A stretch of 41,559 nt of DNA from Rhodospirillales bacterium (GTDB lineage: Bacteria > Pseudomonadota > Alphaproteobacteria > Rhodospirillales > UBA2165): the NCBI GenBank assembly GCA_028345065.1, contig JAOMCN010000015.1:1-41559 (forward strand), written 5' to 3'. The first letter of the stretch is position 1. The number at the start of each line of letters is the position of its first letter. The notes under the pieces are model-generated. The model was not told the DNA's origin and did not search any database. It saw only the letters and a program-made list of their open reading frames with translations. A program made the position numbers and the translations under genes. Of this stretch, positions 16,852 to 24,410 are shown piece by piece.

Positions 16852-17616
16852 ATGAAAATCTTTGGTTTTGTTCCGGCCCGCATGGCCGCTTCCCGTTTCC
16901 CTAGAAAACCACTTCATCCAATATTAGGTCGCCCGATGATTGAACATTGCTTCGAGCGTGCTAAATTATTTGATCACTGGGAATTACTAGCGTTAGCAAC
17001 ATGCGATGAAGAAATACGCTTATTTGGCGAATCAAAAAATTATACGGTTTTGATGACTTCCAATAAGCATTCTCGAGCGCTAGATAGGGTAGCCGAAGCC
17101 GTAACAATCTGTAACCACTCTGTTGCAGAAAACGATATTGTGGTCTGTGTGCAGGGTGATGAGCCTCTTCTCGGTCCAGATCTTATCGAAGTGGTTATAA
17201 AACCATTCCACGATGATCCAGATGTTGATGGAACAATTCTTACTGTTCCAATTGTTGATGAAGCAACCTACCGCAATCCAAACATAGTAAAATTAGTCCA
17301 CAATTTACGAGGCGATGTATTATATACATCAAGAAGCCCAATTCCTTATACTAATGGTTTTAGTTTGGATCTTGGAGCAAAACGAGTAGGCGGAATTTTT
17401 GGGTTCAAGTGGAGCTTCCTGAGTTGGTTTACAAGCTTGAAAGCGTCGCCACTTGAAATAAAGGAGTCCTGCGACAGCAACCGGATCTATGATCATGGAT
17501 TTACACAGCGTATTGCACCCATGGCACCTCGACCCTATCAATCGGTAGATATTCCGGAAGACGTCGCTCTCGTGGAAGAGGCCATAAGGAATGATCCCTA
17601 TTGGGGTAAATATTGA
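16852..17616 (+). CDS. kdsB: CMP-KDO synthetase-like cytidylyltransferase (KdsB family)
   Basis: A 254-residue cytidylyltransferase of the KdsB/NeuA fold. Visible are the N-terminal nucleotide motif Pro-Ala-Arg-Met-Ala-Ala-Ser-Arg-Phe-Pro-x-Lys-Pro-Leu (8-21), Asp-Arg-Val-Ala-Glu-Ala (about 78-83) and the Gln-Gly-Asp-Glu-Pro metal motif (101-105). The C-terminal Ser-Val-Asp-Ile-Pro-Glu-Asp resembles the usual Asp-Thr-Pro-Glu-Asp. KdsB activates 3-deoxy-D-manno-octulosonate as CMP-KDO for LPS core. Asn/Ser substitutions near residue 70 mean that a related sugar acid is possible. It stands alone between two non-coding stretches. Confidence 0.8.
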   Translation: MKIFGFVPARMAASRFPRKPLHPILGRPMIEHCFERAKLFDHWELLALATCDEEIRLFGESKNYTVLMTSNKHSRALDRVAEAVTICNHSVAENDIVVCVQGDEPLLGPDLIEVVIKPFHDDPDVDGTILTVPIVDEATYRNPNIVKLVHNLRGDVLYTSRSPIPYTNGFSLDLGAKRVGGIFGFKWSFLSWFTSLKASPLEIKESCDSNRIYDHGFTQRIAPMAPRPYQSVDIPEDVALVEEAIRNDPYWGKY

Positions 17617-18090
17617 TGTAACTGTTGAAATTCTGGAATGAAACGAATTCCAAACCAACAAATCTGTACCCGAAGGCTTTTGATACTGTTGAGTACCCTT
17701 TATTTCAAACCCACATTTTGAGCGTTGAGAACTCAAGTTAGTGGATTTAGTCCCAATTTATTTCTTAACCTCTTTATTTATGAGATTAGAAGTTTTAACC
17801 GGTTAGAACGTCATAACCGATCATCCATTGCGCATAAGGTGGGGATTTGTACCAAAAACGTGGTTTACAATCGTCCATCTTACAGGATCTCCGGTTGATC
17901 GTGTTGGGGGGGCAGCAAATTTAGCCAAAATGGGTTTGTGGAATTAATTAGTGATTATTAGAGAGAAATTGTTGAAAGACACAAAGAAAGAATAAACTTA
18001 ACGCTTACGATCTTGTTGCAATTCTTAAAGGCTTAAGCATAAATACCGGTGAAAAAAATTGAGCCGATTTTGGACAACCTGTGAAAAACC
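17617..18090. other. 474-base stretch without a complete gene
   Basis: No complete gene. Near 17885-17943 the plus strand reads Asp-Arg-Val-Gly-Gly-Ala-Ala-Asn-Leu-Ala, like the Gly-Gly-Ala-Ala-Asn motif of PfkB-type heptose-phosphate kinases (HldE N-domain), followed at once by a stop. It may be a decayed scrap of such a gene or chance. Confidence 0.35.
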
Positions 18091-19779
18091 ATGAAATCTG
18101 GCAAGGACAAATTTGAAAAGAAACCACCTGGCGGTGTTCCAACAGCGCATAGAGATACCTATGCAAGAGATTTACTGCCGGATACCAATCTACAACCTGA
18201 ATATGACTATTCAGGAGTTCCCGAGTTAATAACCTACGCAGACCATCAGAACGCTGGTGTTGAACTTCTCGATAAGATGGTGGCTAGGGGTTTTGGTGGG
18301 TTGGCAGTATTACATTACGAGGACAAAAGTTGGACTTATAATGAACTGCTTAAGCTTAGTAATCGTCTTGCACGGGTTTTGATAGAAGACTGTAGTCTGG
18401 TTACCGGTGGAAGGGTCTTACTGAGGGCAGAGAATACACCGATGCTAGTCGCCTGTTGGTTTGCTGTTCTGAAAGCCGGCGGCATTTGTGTCACCACTAT
18501 GCCCCTTCTCCGCAGCAGAGAGCTTTCATATATATTAGATAGAGCCGGTGTAACGATAGCGCTTTGCGATACAAACCTTGACACAGATTTGGAAGAAGCT
18601 GCAGCCACATCTGCGGAACTCAAACACCTCCTTTACTTCACTACCATGGCAGAGGGCGGTAACTTAGCAACGTTAGAAAAGGCGGCCGAAGGTAAATCCT
18701 CAGATCTACAAAACACCAATACAGCTGCAGACGACGTGGCACTTATAGCATTTACTTCTGGTACCACCGGTCAACCGAAAGGAACAATTCACTTTCACCG
18801 AGATATTATGGCTATAACGGATTGCTTCCCCCGTTATGTGGGTAAAATAACACCGGACGACATTATCTCTGGAACTCCCCCATTAGCCTTTACCTTCGGT
18901 CTAGGTGGCGTCACATTATTTCCAATGCGCTTTGGCGCTTCAACTCGCTTCTTTCCAGGGGCAGGACCCGAAGCTCTGACGGGAACCATCAGCAACTATC
19001 AAGTAACCCAAGTATATACGGCACCAACCGTATTCCGCTCCATGGCAGATTTGACAGGAAAATTTAACTTATCAAGCTTGCGACAAGGCATCTCGGCTGG
19101 TGAAACATTACCAAAGGCTACGTGGGAGGCTTTTTATGAGGCGACGGGCATCAAACTGATCGACGGACTAGGTTCGACAGAAATGCTGCATATTTTTGTT
19201 TCTGCAGCACCCAACGAAATGCTACCCGGCTATACGGGTAAAGCTATCCCCGGTTATCAAGCCAAAGTGATGGACGAAAAGGGATCAGAAGTTCCTTCCG
19301 GCACGCCGGGACTGCTAGCGGTTAAAGGCCCGACAGGCTGTCGGTATATGGATGACCCGCGCCAATCTGACTATGTGAGGAACGGCTGGAACTATCCTGG
19401 AGACATATATGAAACTAATGAGGAGGGTTATTTTCGATATGTTGCACGCGCCGACGACATGATAATTTCGTCAGGCTATAATATCTCAGGTCCCGAAATA
19501 GAAGGCGTGTTATTAGAACACATCGAAGTTACAGAATGTGCCGTCATCGGTTCACCCGATCCCGAACGCACCCAAATCGTGAAAGCTTTCATTGTGTTGA
19601 GGGATGAAAATAAAAGGGGCGACGCACTTACCAAAACCCTGCAGGATTTCGTCAAAAATAGAATTGCACCTTATAAGTACCCGCGCGCCATTCAGTATGT
19701 TGATAAACTCCCCAAGACTGCCACTGGAAAATTACAAAGGTTTCGTCTCCGCCAGGAAGAGGAATCAATATCGACTTAA
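18091..19779 (+). CDS. aryl-CoA ligase (2-aminobenzoate/benzoate-CoA ligase-like)
   Basis: A 562-residue AMP-forming acyl-CoA synthetase. It has the P-loop-like Thr-Ser-Gly-Thr-Thr-Gly-Gln-Pro-Lys-Gly (about 221-231), the Gly-Leu-Gly-Ser-Thr-Glu-Met core, a hinge with Ala-Asp-Asp-Met-Ile-Ile-Ser-Ser-Gly-Tyr-Asn, and the catalytic Lys in Pro-Lys-Thr-Ala-Thr-Gly-Lys near the C-terminus. The N-terminal Thr-Ala-His-Arg-Asp-Thr-Tyr-Ala-Arg and the overall pattern match the 2-aminobenzoate/benzoate-CoA ligase group. It would activate an aromatic acid in the cytoplasm. It is convergent with the CMD-family genes, and its stop codon lies inside a long hairpin. Confidence 0.85.
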   Translation: MKSGKDKFEKKPPGGVPTAHRDTYARDLLPDTNLQPEYDYSGVPELITYADHQNAGVELLDKMVARGFGGLAVLHYEDKSWTYNELLKLSNRLARVLIEDCSLVTGGRVLLRAENTPMLVACWFAVLKAGGICVTTMPLLRSRELSYILDRAGVTIALCDTNLDTDLEEAAATSAELKHLLYFTTMAEGGNLATLEKAAEGKSSDLQNTNTAADDVALIAFTSGTTGQPKGTIHFHRDIMAITDCFPRYVGKITPDDIISGTPPLAFTFGLGGVTLFPMRFGASTRFFPGAGPEALTGTISNYQVTQVYTAPTVFRSMADLTGKFNLSSLRQGISAGETLPKATWEAFYEATGIKLIDGLGSTEMLHIFVSAAPNEMLPGYTGKAIPGYQAKVMDEKGSEVPSGTPGLLAVKGPTGCRYMDDPRQSDYVRNGWNYPGDIYETNEEGYFRYVARADDMIISSGYNISGPEIEGVLLEHIEVTECAVIGSPDPERTQIVKAFIVLRDENKRGDALTKTLQDFVKNRIAPYKYPRAIQYVDKLPKTATGKLQRFRLRQEEESIST

Positions 19780-19809
19780 TCTATTTGATCACGGGTCAAA
19801 TAGATTAAG
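19775..19809. terminator. Perfect 14-bp stem hairpin overlapping the ligase stop codon
   Basis: CTTAATCTATTTGA (19775-19788) and TCAAATAGATTAAG (19796-19809) pair fully around a 7-base loop TCACGGG. The ligase stop codon is within the left arm. No T-run follows, so intrinsic termination is uncertain. It sits between convergent genes, where a two-way terminator or 3'-end protector is expected. Confidence 0.5.
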
Positions 19810-19932
19810 ATCTCAGTTGATTTAACCTTGAATTTAAAAAATACGCTGCTTCGGGGACTGCAACCAGAACCTAATCTTTAAGTAAATGAATTAAGCTCCC
19901 GATACTATTGACTTGGAAAAGAATAAAAAATT

Positions 19933-20523
19933 TTATTTGCTACTATAGTATTTTCGACTTTCCGCATGTGTCATTAGGTTGCCGTCCTTATCATGTAACG
20001 GAAACGCCTTTATCGTGCGCATAAAAACCTGTAATCCATAATGGAAAGCAATGAATGCACCAAGCTCCATGATTTCCGCCTCAGAATAATAGGTCTTACC
20101 CTTTTGGTAAAAACCCTCATTTACTTTTTTTGGCTCCGTGTACATTAATTTGGCGTAGCTTAGGGCCCACTTTTCCGCTTCATTAAAACGTTTATCTCCC
20201 TCAAAATCTCCACAACCAGCCTCAATGATGTCCTCGGTTAACCCGGCGTCAATGGCGATTTTAGAACGCAAATTAGAAAAATATTGATCCCCGGCTAAAC
20301 GAGCTAAACGGATACGGATAATCTCTTTCAACTTATGATCTACATTACCCTCCATATGGGAACGATGCAGGGCATCAAAGAGGGCTTCAGTGTAACCCGG
20401 CACATGGGCGAATATTTGAAAAAAAAGTGGGTCAGGTATTTTCTGATCGCGCACTTTATCTATTAAAGAACGCAAGGGAGATTGTGCAAGAGTTTCCAGC
20501 GGAACTGTGTCAACCATAGGCAT
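19933..20523 (-). CDS. carboxymuconolactone decarboxylase (CMD) family protein, Cys-less paralogue
   Basis: A 196-residue all-helical protein of the CMD/AhpD family. The family core runs from His-Lys-Leu-Lys-Glu-Ile-Ile-Arg-Ile-Arg-Leu-Ala to Ala-Gly-Leu-Thr-Glu. Where redox-active relatives carry Cys-x-x-Cys this copy has Asp-Gln-Tyr-Phe, so thiol peroxidase-type chemistry is not expected; a decarboxylase or other ligand-binding role remains possible. It aligns without gaps to the neighbouring protein at 20551-21198 across this core. It is the second gene of a minus-strand pair, 27 bases after the first. Confidence 0.85.
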   Translation of the reverse strand: MPMVDTVPLETLAQSPLRSLIDKVRDQKIPDPLFFQIFAHVPGYTEALFDALHRSHMEGNVDHKLKEIIRIRLARLAGDQYFSNLRSKIAIDAGLTEDIIEAGCGDFEGDKRFNEAEKWALSYAKLMYTEPKKVNEGFYQKGKTYYSEAEIMELGAFIAFHYGLQVFMRTIKAFPLHDKDGNLMTHAESRKYYSSK

Positions 20524-20550
20524 AATTCATGATCCTTAATGCAGAATGAT

Positions 20551-21198
20551 CTATTCTGCAGCTGCACTAAATTTTTTTTGCTCCGAGGTGCCTTTCAGAT
20601 GAGAGACCGGGGTATCCCCATAAATTTCCCGGGAAGTTTTCTGATCAACCAACTTTCCATCGGGGGCAAACATTGGATAAAAATCCAGCGTTCCAAAAAA
20701 CCGATGGTAGCCTACGTTGAACCCGATATAAATACCAAGCTCTATGATTTCCTCGGTCGTATAATGTTTAGCTAATTCTGAGTAAAACTTCTCATCTATT
20801 TTTTCTGGGCACGTATCCATTAGTTCACTGTATCGGAGAGCCACTTTTTCCGCTTCAGTAAAATTAAGGGAAGATTCATAATTATCGATGCCCTCATCGA
20901 TCTTCACTTCTGTCAAACCTTGCTGCTTCGCCGAAGCAGATCTGACGTTACCTCAATAATTACAATCAGCGGCTCGGGATAACTTTACTCGAATAACTTC
21001 TTTTAATTTATGGTCTACCCTGCCCGTTTGGAACACCGTTCCCCATGCGACATACATTGATTTCGCCAATTCAGGATTATGGCCCATTATTGCATGAAAA
21101 GCAGGATCTGGAGCTTTGCTCTCAAGGGCTTTTTTTATAAATGGGGCTAATTCCGTTTTTTCCAACTCCGCTATCTCAAGCATACTAATATTAGACAT
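20551..21198 (-). CDS. CMD/AhpD-like protein with in-frame UGA (candidate selenoprotein)
   Basis: The minus strand is open from ATG 21198 to 20551 except for a single TGA at 20953-20955. Read through, it gives about 215 residues. Around the TGA the product reads Asp-Cys-Asn-Tyr-[UGA]-Gly-Asn-Val-Arg-Ser, aligning without gap to Asp-Gln-Tyr-Phe-Ser-Asn-Leu-Arg-Ser of the downstream paralogue. Redox-active CMD/AhpD relatives have Cys-x-x-Cys at this place, so the UGA falls on the second Cys: a C-x-x-U motif. A hairpin with the geometry of a bacterial SECIS follows (20923-20939). Downstream of the TGA the family core continues undamaged (Phe-Thr-Glu-Ala-Glu-Lys-Val-Ala-Leu; Tyr-Thr-Thr-Glu-Glu-Ile-Ile-Glu-Leu-Gly). 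Known: AhpD-like selenoproteins exist in bacteria. Inferred: this is one. The alternative is a recent nonsense mutation. Confidence 0.65.
20923..20939 (-). promoter_or_regulatory. SECIS-like hairpin after the in-frame UGA
   Basis: On the minus strand, 13 bases after the UGA, CTGCTTC-GGC-GAAGCAG forms a perfect 7-bp stem with a triloop that starts with G. The loop begins 20 bases after the UGA, within the 16-37 range generally used for bacterial SECIS elements, which also want a G at the start of the apical loop. GTCA upstream and TGAC downstream can add a lower 4-bp helix across an internal loop. Confidence 0.55.
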
Positions 21199-21305
21199 AA
21201 TAGATCCAACTATAATAGTTCAAAAACGATGTTTAAGAGTAACCCGAAAGAACTGCCAGGCAAATAAAATATTTATAAAAAAAATAGGATTATCTTTCCT
21301 GACCA

Positions 21306-22175
21306 TTACTGACTGATTATCGTAATCAGTTTATGAAATAGCTCGTGATTGTGTTTAGAGAAGGCATCTAATGCTGTAAAATGATTACAACCTTTTATTT
21401 CGTAATATTCAGCTTCTATGCCATTAGCTTGGCATAGGGTCACATAGCTAACTGATTGCTGGCGGAAACCTTCAGGCTCCAGTTCACCAACAGCCACGAT
21501 AATTGGCGCCTTGATGGTAGGAGGGCTAGCTAAAACATTGTTTCGCTGCGCCATTTCTAAATTAAGTTGCACATTCTCGTTAATCGAGGTGTGGATGACC
21601 GCTTCAGGTTCAAATACCGGGGATAGCGGTAAGGCCCCTTTGAGGACATCTGCAGGCAAACCATGCAAAACCCAATTTTCCTTTAGCATCATTCCCGTGA
21701 GATGTCCGCCGGCAGAGTGACCAGACAAAAACAAACGATCTCTATCAACACCCAGTTTGGCGGAATTTTTATAAATAAAAATAATGGCGTTTCGAATCTC
21801 ATCAACAATATCGTCCAAAGTGACCTCCGGGCAGAGGTCATAATTTAGAGAGATGTGTGTAACTCCACTCTGCACCATATCAGAGGCTACATGACTGTGA
21901 TCACTCTTATCCATCATACGCCAGTATCCACCATGGATAAAAATCAGTGCAGGGGGTGGACTACCCATAACTTCCGTTGTGGCTGGAAAAACATCCAGTG
22001 TCTCCTTCGGCCTTTGGCCGTAACGAATATCAATAGACCCATCGAGGTTCATACGCGCCGATGCAGCGATATCGGGCATAGCCTGGAGGAGATCCATTGC
22101 ATCGGGAATAGTCAGCCTGGGATTAAAGTGATACTCAATGGTTTCGTCGTCATGGTTTCTCCAATTAAATGCCAT
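21306..22175 (-). CDS. alpha/beta hydrolase, kynurenine formamidase-like
   Basis: A 289-residue alpha/beta hydrolase. The oxyanion motif is His-Gly-Gly-Tyr-Trp (81-85), the nucleophile Ser154 sits in Gly-His-Ser-Ala-Gly-Gly, and the catalytic His265 is in Gly-Cys-Asn-His-Phe. HGGYW together with this length is characteristic of the kynurenine formamidase/carboxylesterase group, which hydrolyses N-formylkynurenine or small esters. It is divergent from the RidA-like gene at 22302. A 2-aminobenzoate-CoA-ligase-like gene nearby makes tryptophan or anthranilate-type chemistry conceivable, but no kynureninase is present. Confidence 0.85.
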   Translation of the reverse strand: MAFNWRNHDDETIEYHFNPRLTIPDAMDLLQAMPDIAASARMNLDGSIDIRYGQRPKETLDVFPATTEVMGSPPPALIFIHGGYWRMMDKSDHSHVASDMVQSGVTHISLNYDLCPEVTLDDIVDEIRNAIIFIYKNSAKLGVDRDRLFLSGHSAGGHLTGMMLKENWVLHGLPADVLKGALPLSPVFEPEAVIHTSINENVQLNLEMAQRNNVLASPPTIKAPIIVAVGELEPEGFRQQSVSYVTLCQANGIEAEYYEIKGCNHFTALDAFSKHNHELFHKLITIISQ

Positions 22176-22301
22176 TTTTAACCCCTTCCCTAATTTACGC
22201 TAACTATATCTTCAGAACGAAGGATTGAAAGTTTATTGAGAATAATTGAAAGTAGGTAATATAGATCTAAAATTCTCTTCTACAGACTAGGGGGTCTAAA
22301 T

Positions 22302-22727
22302 ATGATCAAGAAAATCGAGAACCTACATTGGCCTGATGCACCGGATATGTGGATGCCCTACGCCCCAGCCATCAAGGTAACGGGCGGCTCAATGATCTTT
22401 TGTGCGGGGGTAACGGCGGCACCTGTATACCACCACCACCCTCACCGTCCAGAGGAATTTGATGCCATGCCCGATAACATGGAAGGCCAAGCACGGATTG
22501 CCCTTGAACAGCTAAAGAAGGGCCTTGCCGGCGCCGGCGCTAGTTTTAATGATGTCATCTCAGTGGATAGGTTTCTTACCGATATGGATGAACAGGATGA
22601 TCTCAATAGGGTCTGGGCTGAGTATTTCGGAGAAGCCAAACCTGCGACCACCACTGTTCAGGTAGTTCGTATGGCAACCGATCCAAGATGCAAAATTGAG
22701 ATTAATGCCATTGCCGTTGTGGATTAA
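22302..22727 (+). CDS. RidA-family protein lacking the conserved Arg
   Basis: A 141-residue RidA-fold protein: Phe-Cys-Ala-Gly-Val-Thr near residue 30 stands for the usual Ser-Gly-Gln, and the C-terminal strand ends Lys-Ile-Glu-Ile-Asn-Ala-Ile-Ala. The canonical Arg in Pro-Ala-Arg is replaced by Thr (Pro-Ala-Thr-Thr-Thr-Val), so it is unlikely to be a classical imine deaminase. It has an inserted His/Pro-rich loop (about 45-52). It precedes the SDR gene by 29 bases and is probably cotranscribed with it. A role on a ring-cleavage intermediate is possible because 2-aminomuconate deaminase belongs to this fold, but this is inference. Confidence 0.82.
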   Translation: MIKKIENLHWPDAPDMWMPYAPAIKVTGGSMIFCAGVTAAPVYHHHPHRPEEFDAMPDNMEGQARIALEQLKKGLAGAGASFNDVISVDRFLTDMDEQDDLNRVWAEYFGEAKPATTTVQVVRMATDPRCKIEINAIAVVD

Positions 22728-22756
22728 TTAGAAGTGCTATTGGAGTTAATACAGAT

Positions 22757-23479
22757 ATGTCTTCAGTACTTATTACCGGCGCAAATCGGGGTCTCGGCTT
22801 GGAGTTTACCCGGCAATATTTAAACGATGGATGGGAGGTCCACGCTTTCTGTCGCCAGCCAGATAAGGCTGCAGAGTTGAGTGCGATGGTTGCTGAGAGC
22901 CGCGGTAATATCCAACTCAGAGAAATGGACATTGGTAACAAAGAACAAATAGAAGCCGCCGCAAAGGAATTAAAGGGCCTGCCGATAGACCTACTAATAA
23001 ACAATGCTGGAATTGCCGATGGTTATGGGCGCGGTGTTTATGAAATGAAAGAAGATCCCGATATTCAAAATTATGACTTCACCTTTTGGGAGGAGATGAT
23101 GCGCATCAACACGCTCGCACCGGCCAAAATAATTGGCGCATTCCTGGAGAATATCAGAGCGGGTGGTCAAAAGAAAATCGCCAGCCTTTCCTCAGGATTG
23201 GGGTCCATTACAAACCTCGCATGGGCCGGTAAATACGGCTATTGCGCTAGCAAGGCCGGTCTAAACATGGTGTCCAAAGGACTGGCTGAATGGCTCAGAC
23301 CAGAGAATATTATGGTAATCTCACTCTCCCCAGGTTGGACACGAACTGCCATGGGCGGTCCACATGCGACAAACAGTGCAGAAGAATCAGTTTCAGGAAT
23401 GCGTCATGTCATCTCTGGCCTTACCCTAGCAGAGACCGGCCGGTTTTGGAATTTCGACGGAGAGGAATTACCCTGGTAA
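22757..23479 (+). CDS. short-chain dehydrogenase/reductase
   Basis: A 240-residue SDR. The NAD(P)-binding Thr-Gly-Ala-Asn-Arg-Gly-Leu-Gly lies at residues 7-14, Asn-Asn-Ala-Gly at about 82-85, a catalytic Ser in Ser-Leu-Ser-Ser-Gly, and Tyr-x-x-x-Lys in Tyr-Cys-Ala-Ser-Lys at about 155-159. The family reduces or oxidises alcohol/ketone pairs. A typical Pro-Gly-Trp-Thr-Arg-Thr follows. It is read with the RidA-like gene and is convergent with the FAH-family gene. Substrate not known. Confidence 0.9.
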   Translation: MSSVLITGANRGLGLEFTRQYLNDGWEVHAFCRQPDKAAELSAMVAESRGNIQLREMDIGNKEQIEAAAKELKGLPIDLLINNAGIADGYGRGVYEMKEDPDIQNYDFTFWEEMMRINTLAPAKIIGAFLENIRAGGQKKIASLSSGLGSITNLAWAGKYGYCASKAGLNMVSKGLAEWLRPENIMVISLSPGWTRTAMGGPHATNSAEESVSGMRHVISGLTLAETGRFWNFDGEELPW

Positions 23480-23534
23480 GCATTGGGAGAACATTTAAGG
23501 TCTAATTTACAGATATTTACGATGCCCCTCGGCA

Positions 23535-24398
23535 TTAGTTTTGTTCATCTCCAACACGATTACGTAGCGTGCCGATACCACCTACTTCAACCTCTACTAC
23601 ATCATCCGGTACCAGCCATTTAGGCGGATCAAAAAATGACCCTGCACCCGTTGGCGTACCCGTAGCTATCACATCTCCCGGTTTCAACTCCATAAAGGTC
23701 GAAAGGTATGGTAACAAATATTCAAAATCAAATACCATGTTTTCTGTGTTGTCTTTTTGCCGAACTTCCCCATTGACCCGCGTTTCTAAACTCAGGTTTC
23801 CAAAATCCGGAAATTCATCGGCAGTAACCATCCAGGGTCCAATTGCGCCTGTTGACGCAAAGTTTTTTCCTTGTGTGACATTAAATTTAGCGTGGCGCAA
23901 CCAATCGCGTATCGTACCTTCGTTCATGATGGTGAGACCTGCGATATGTTGACGGACGTTCTCCTTTTTTATTCTTCGGCCAGATTTTCCAATGATAATT
24001 ACAATCTCACCTTCATAGTCTAACTGCTCCGATTCAGGAGGTCGCTCAATCTGGGCACCGTGCCCTACGAGGGAATCTGGAGTTCGCACAAATATACTTG
24101 GATATTTGGGTGCATCCGAGCCATCCTTATATTCTGCATTTCGATTTTTATAATTAACACCGACACAAAATATTTTTTCAGGGAATGGAACAGGTCTCAA
24201 TAGCTTTACTTTGTCGAGTTTCACATCAGCAGAAGCACCAACAAGTACTTCAGCGACCTCTGCCAAAGCTTCTGCCCTCAACAGCTCCAATACGCCATTA
24301 TACTTATCACCAATTCGTCGACCTAAATCTACGATAGCATCGCCAACGACAACGCCAAACGATTGTTTCCCTTCTTGTTCGTAAGTGGCAATTCTCAT
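23535..24398 (-). CDS. fumarylacetoacetate hydrolase (FAH) family protein (HpaG-like)
   Basis: A 287-residue FAH-family enzyme. The conserved core begins at Cys-Val-Gly-Val-Asn-Tyr and has the metal ligands in Asp-Tyr-Glu-Gly-Glu (about 124-128), then Gly-Lys-Asn-Phe and Pro-Gly-Asp-Val-Ile-Ala-Thr-Gly-Thr-Pro. Members hydrolyse or isomerise beta-diketo and ring-cleavage products; HpaG (decarboxylase/isomerase of homoprotocatechuate breakdown) is one. With the adjoining DapA-family gene (12 bases upstream on the same strand) and the divergent CHMI-like gene it resembles homoprotocatechuate clusters. Exact substrate inferred only. Confidence 0.88.
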   Translation of the reverse strand: MRIATYEQEGKQSFGVVVGDAIVDLGRRIGDKYNGVLELLRAEALAEVAEVLVGASADVKLDKVKLLRPVPFPEKIFCVGVNYKNRNAEYKDGSDAPKYPSIFVRTPDSLVGHGAQIERPPESEQLDYEGEIVIIIGKSGRRIKKENVRQHIAGLTIMNEGTIRDWLRHAKFNVTQGKNFASTGAIGPWMVTADEFPDFGNLSLETRVNGEVRQKDNTENMVFDFEYLLPYLSTFMELKPGDVIATGTPTGAGSFFDPPKWLVPDDVVEVEVGGIGTLRNRVGDEQN

Positions 24399-24410
24399 TT
24401 ATTCAATTCC

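Noticed and set aside
20953-20955. Treating the CMD-family gene as two separate ORFs or as a frameshift
   Set aside because: Both halves are in the same frame and align without gap to the paralogue, so only the single TGA separates them.
23522-23535. ATGCC-CCTC-GGCAT hairpin between the SDR and FAH-family genes
   Set aside because: A 5-bp stem followed by a mixed TAGTTTTGTT tract is too weak to call a terminator, though the convergent position would suit one.
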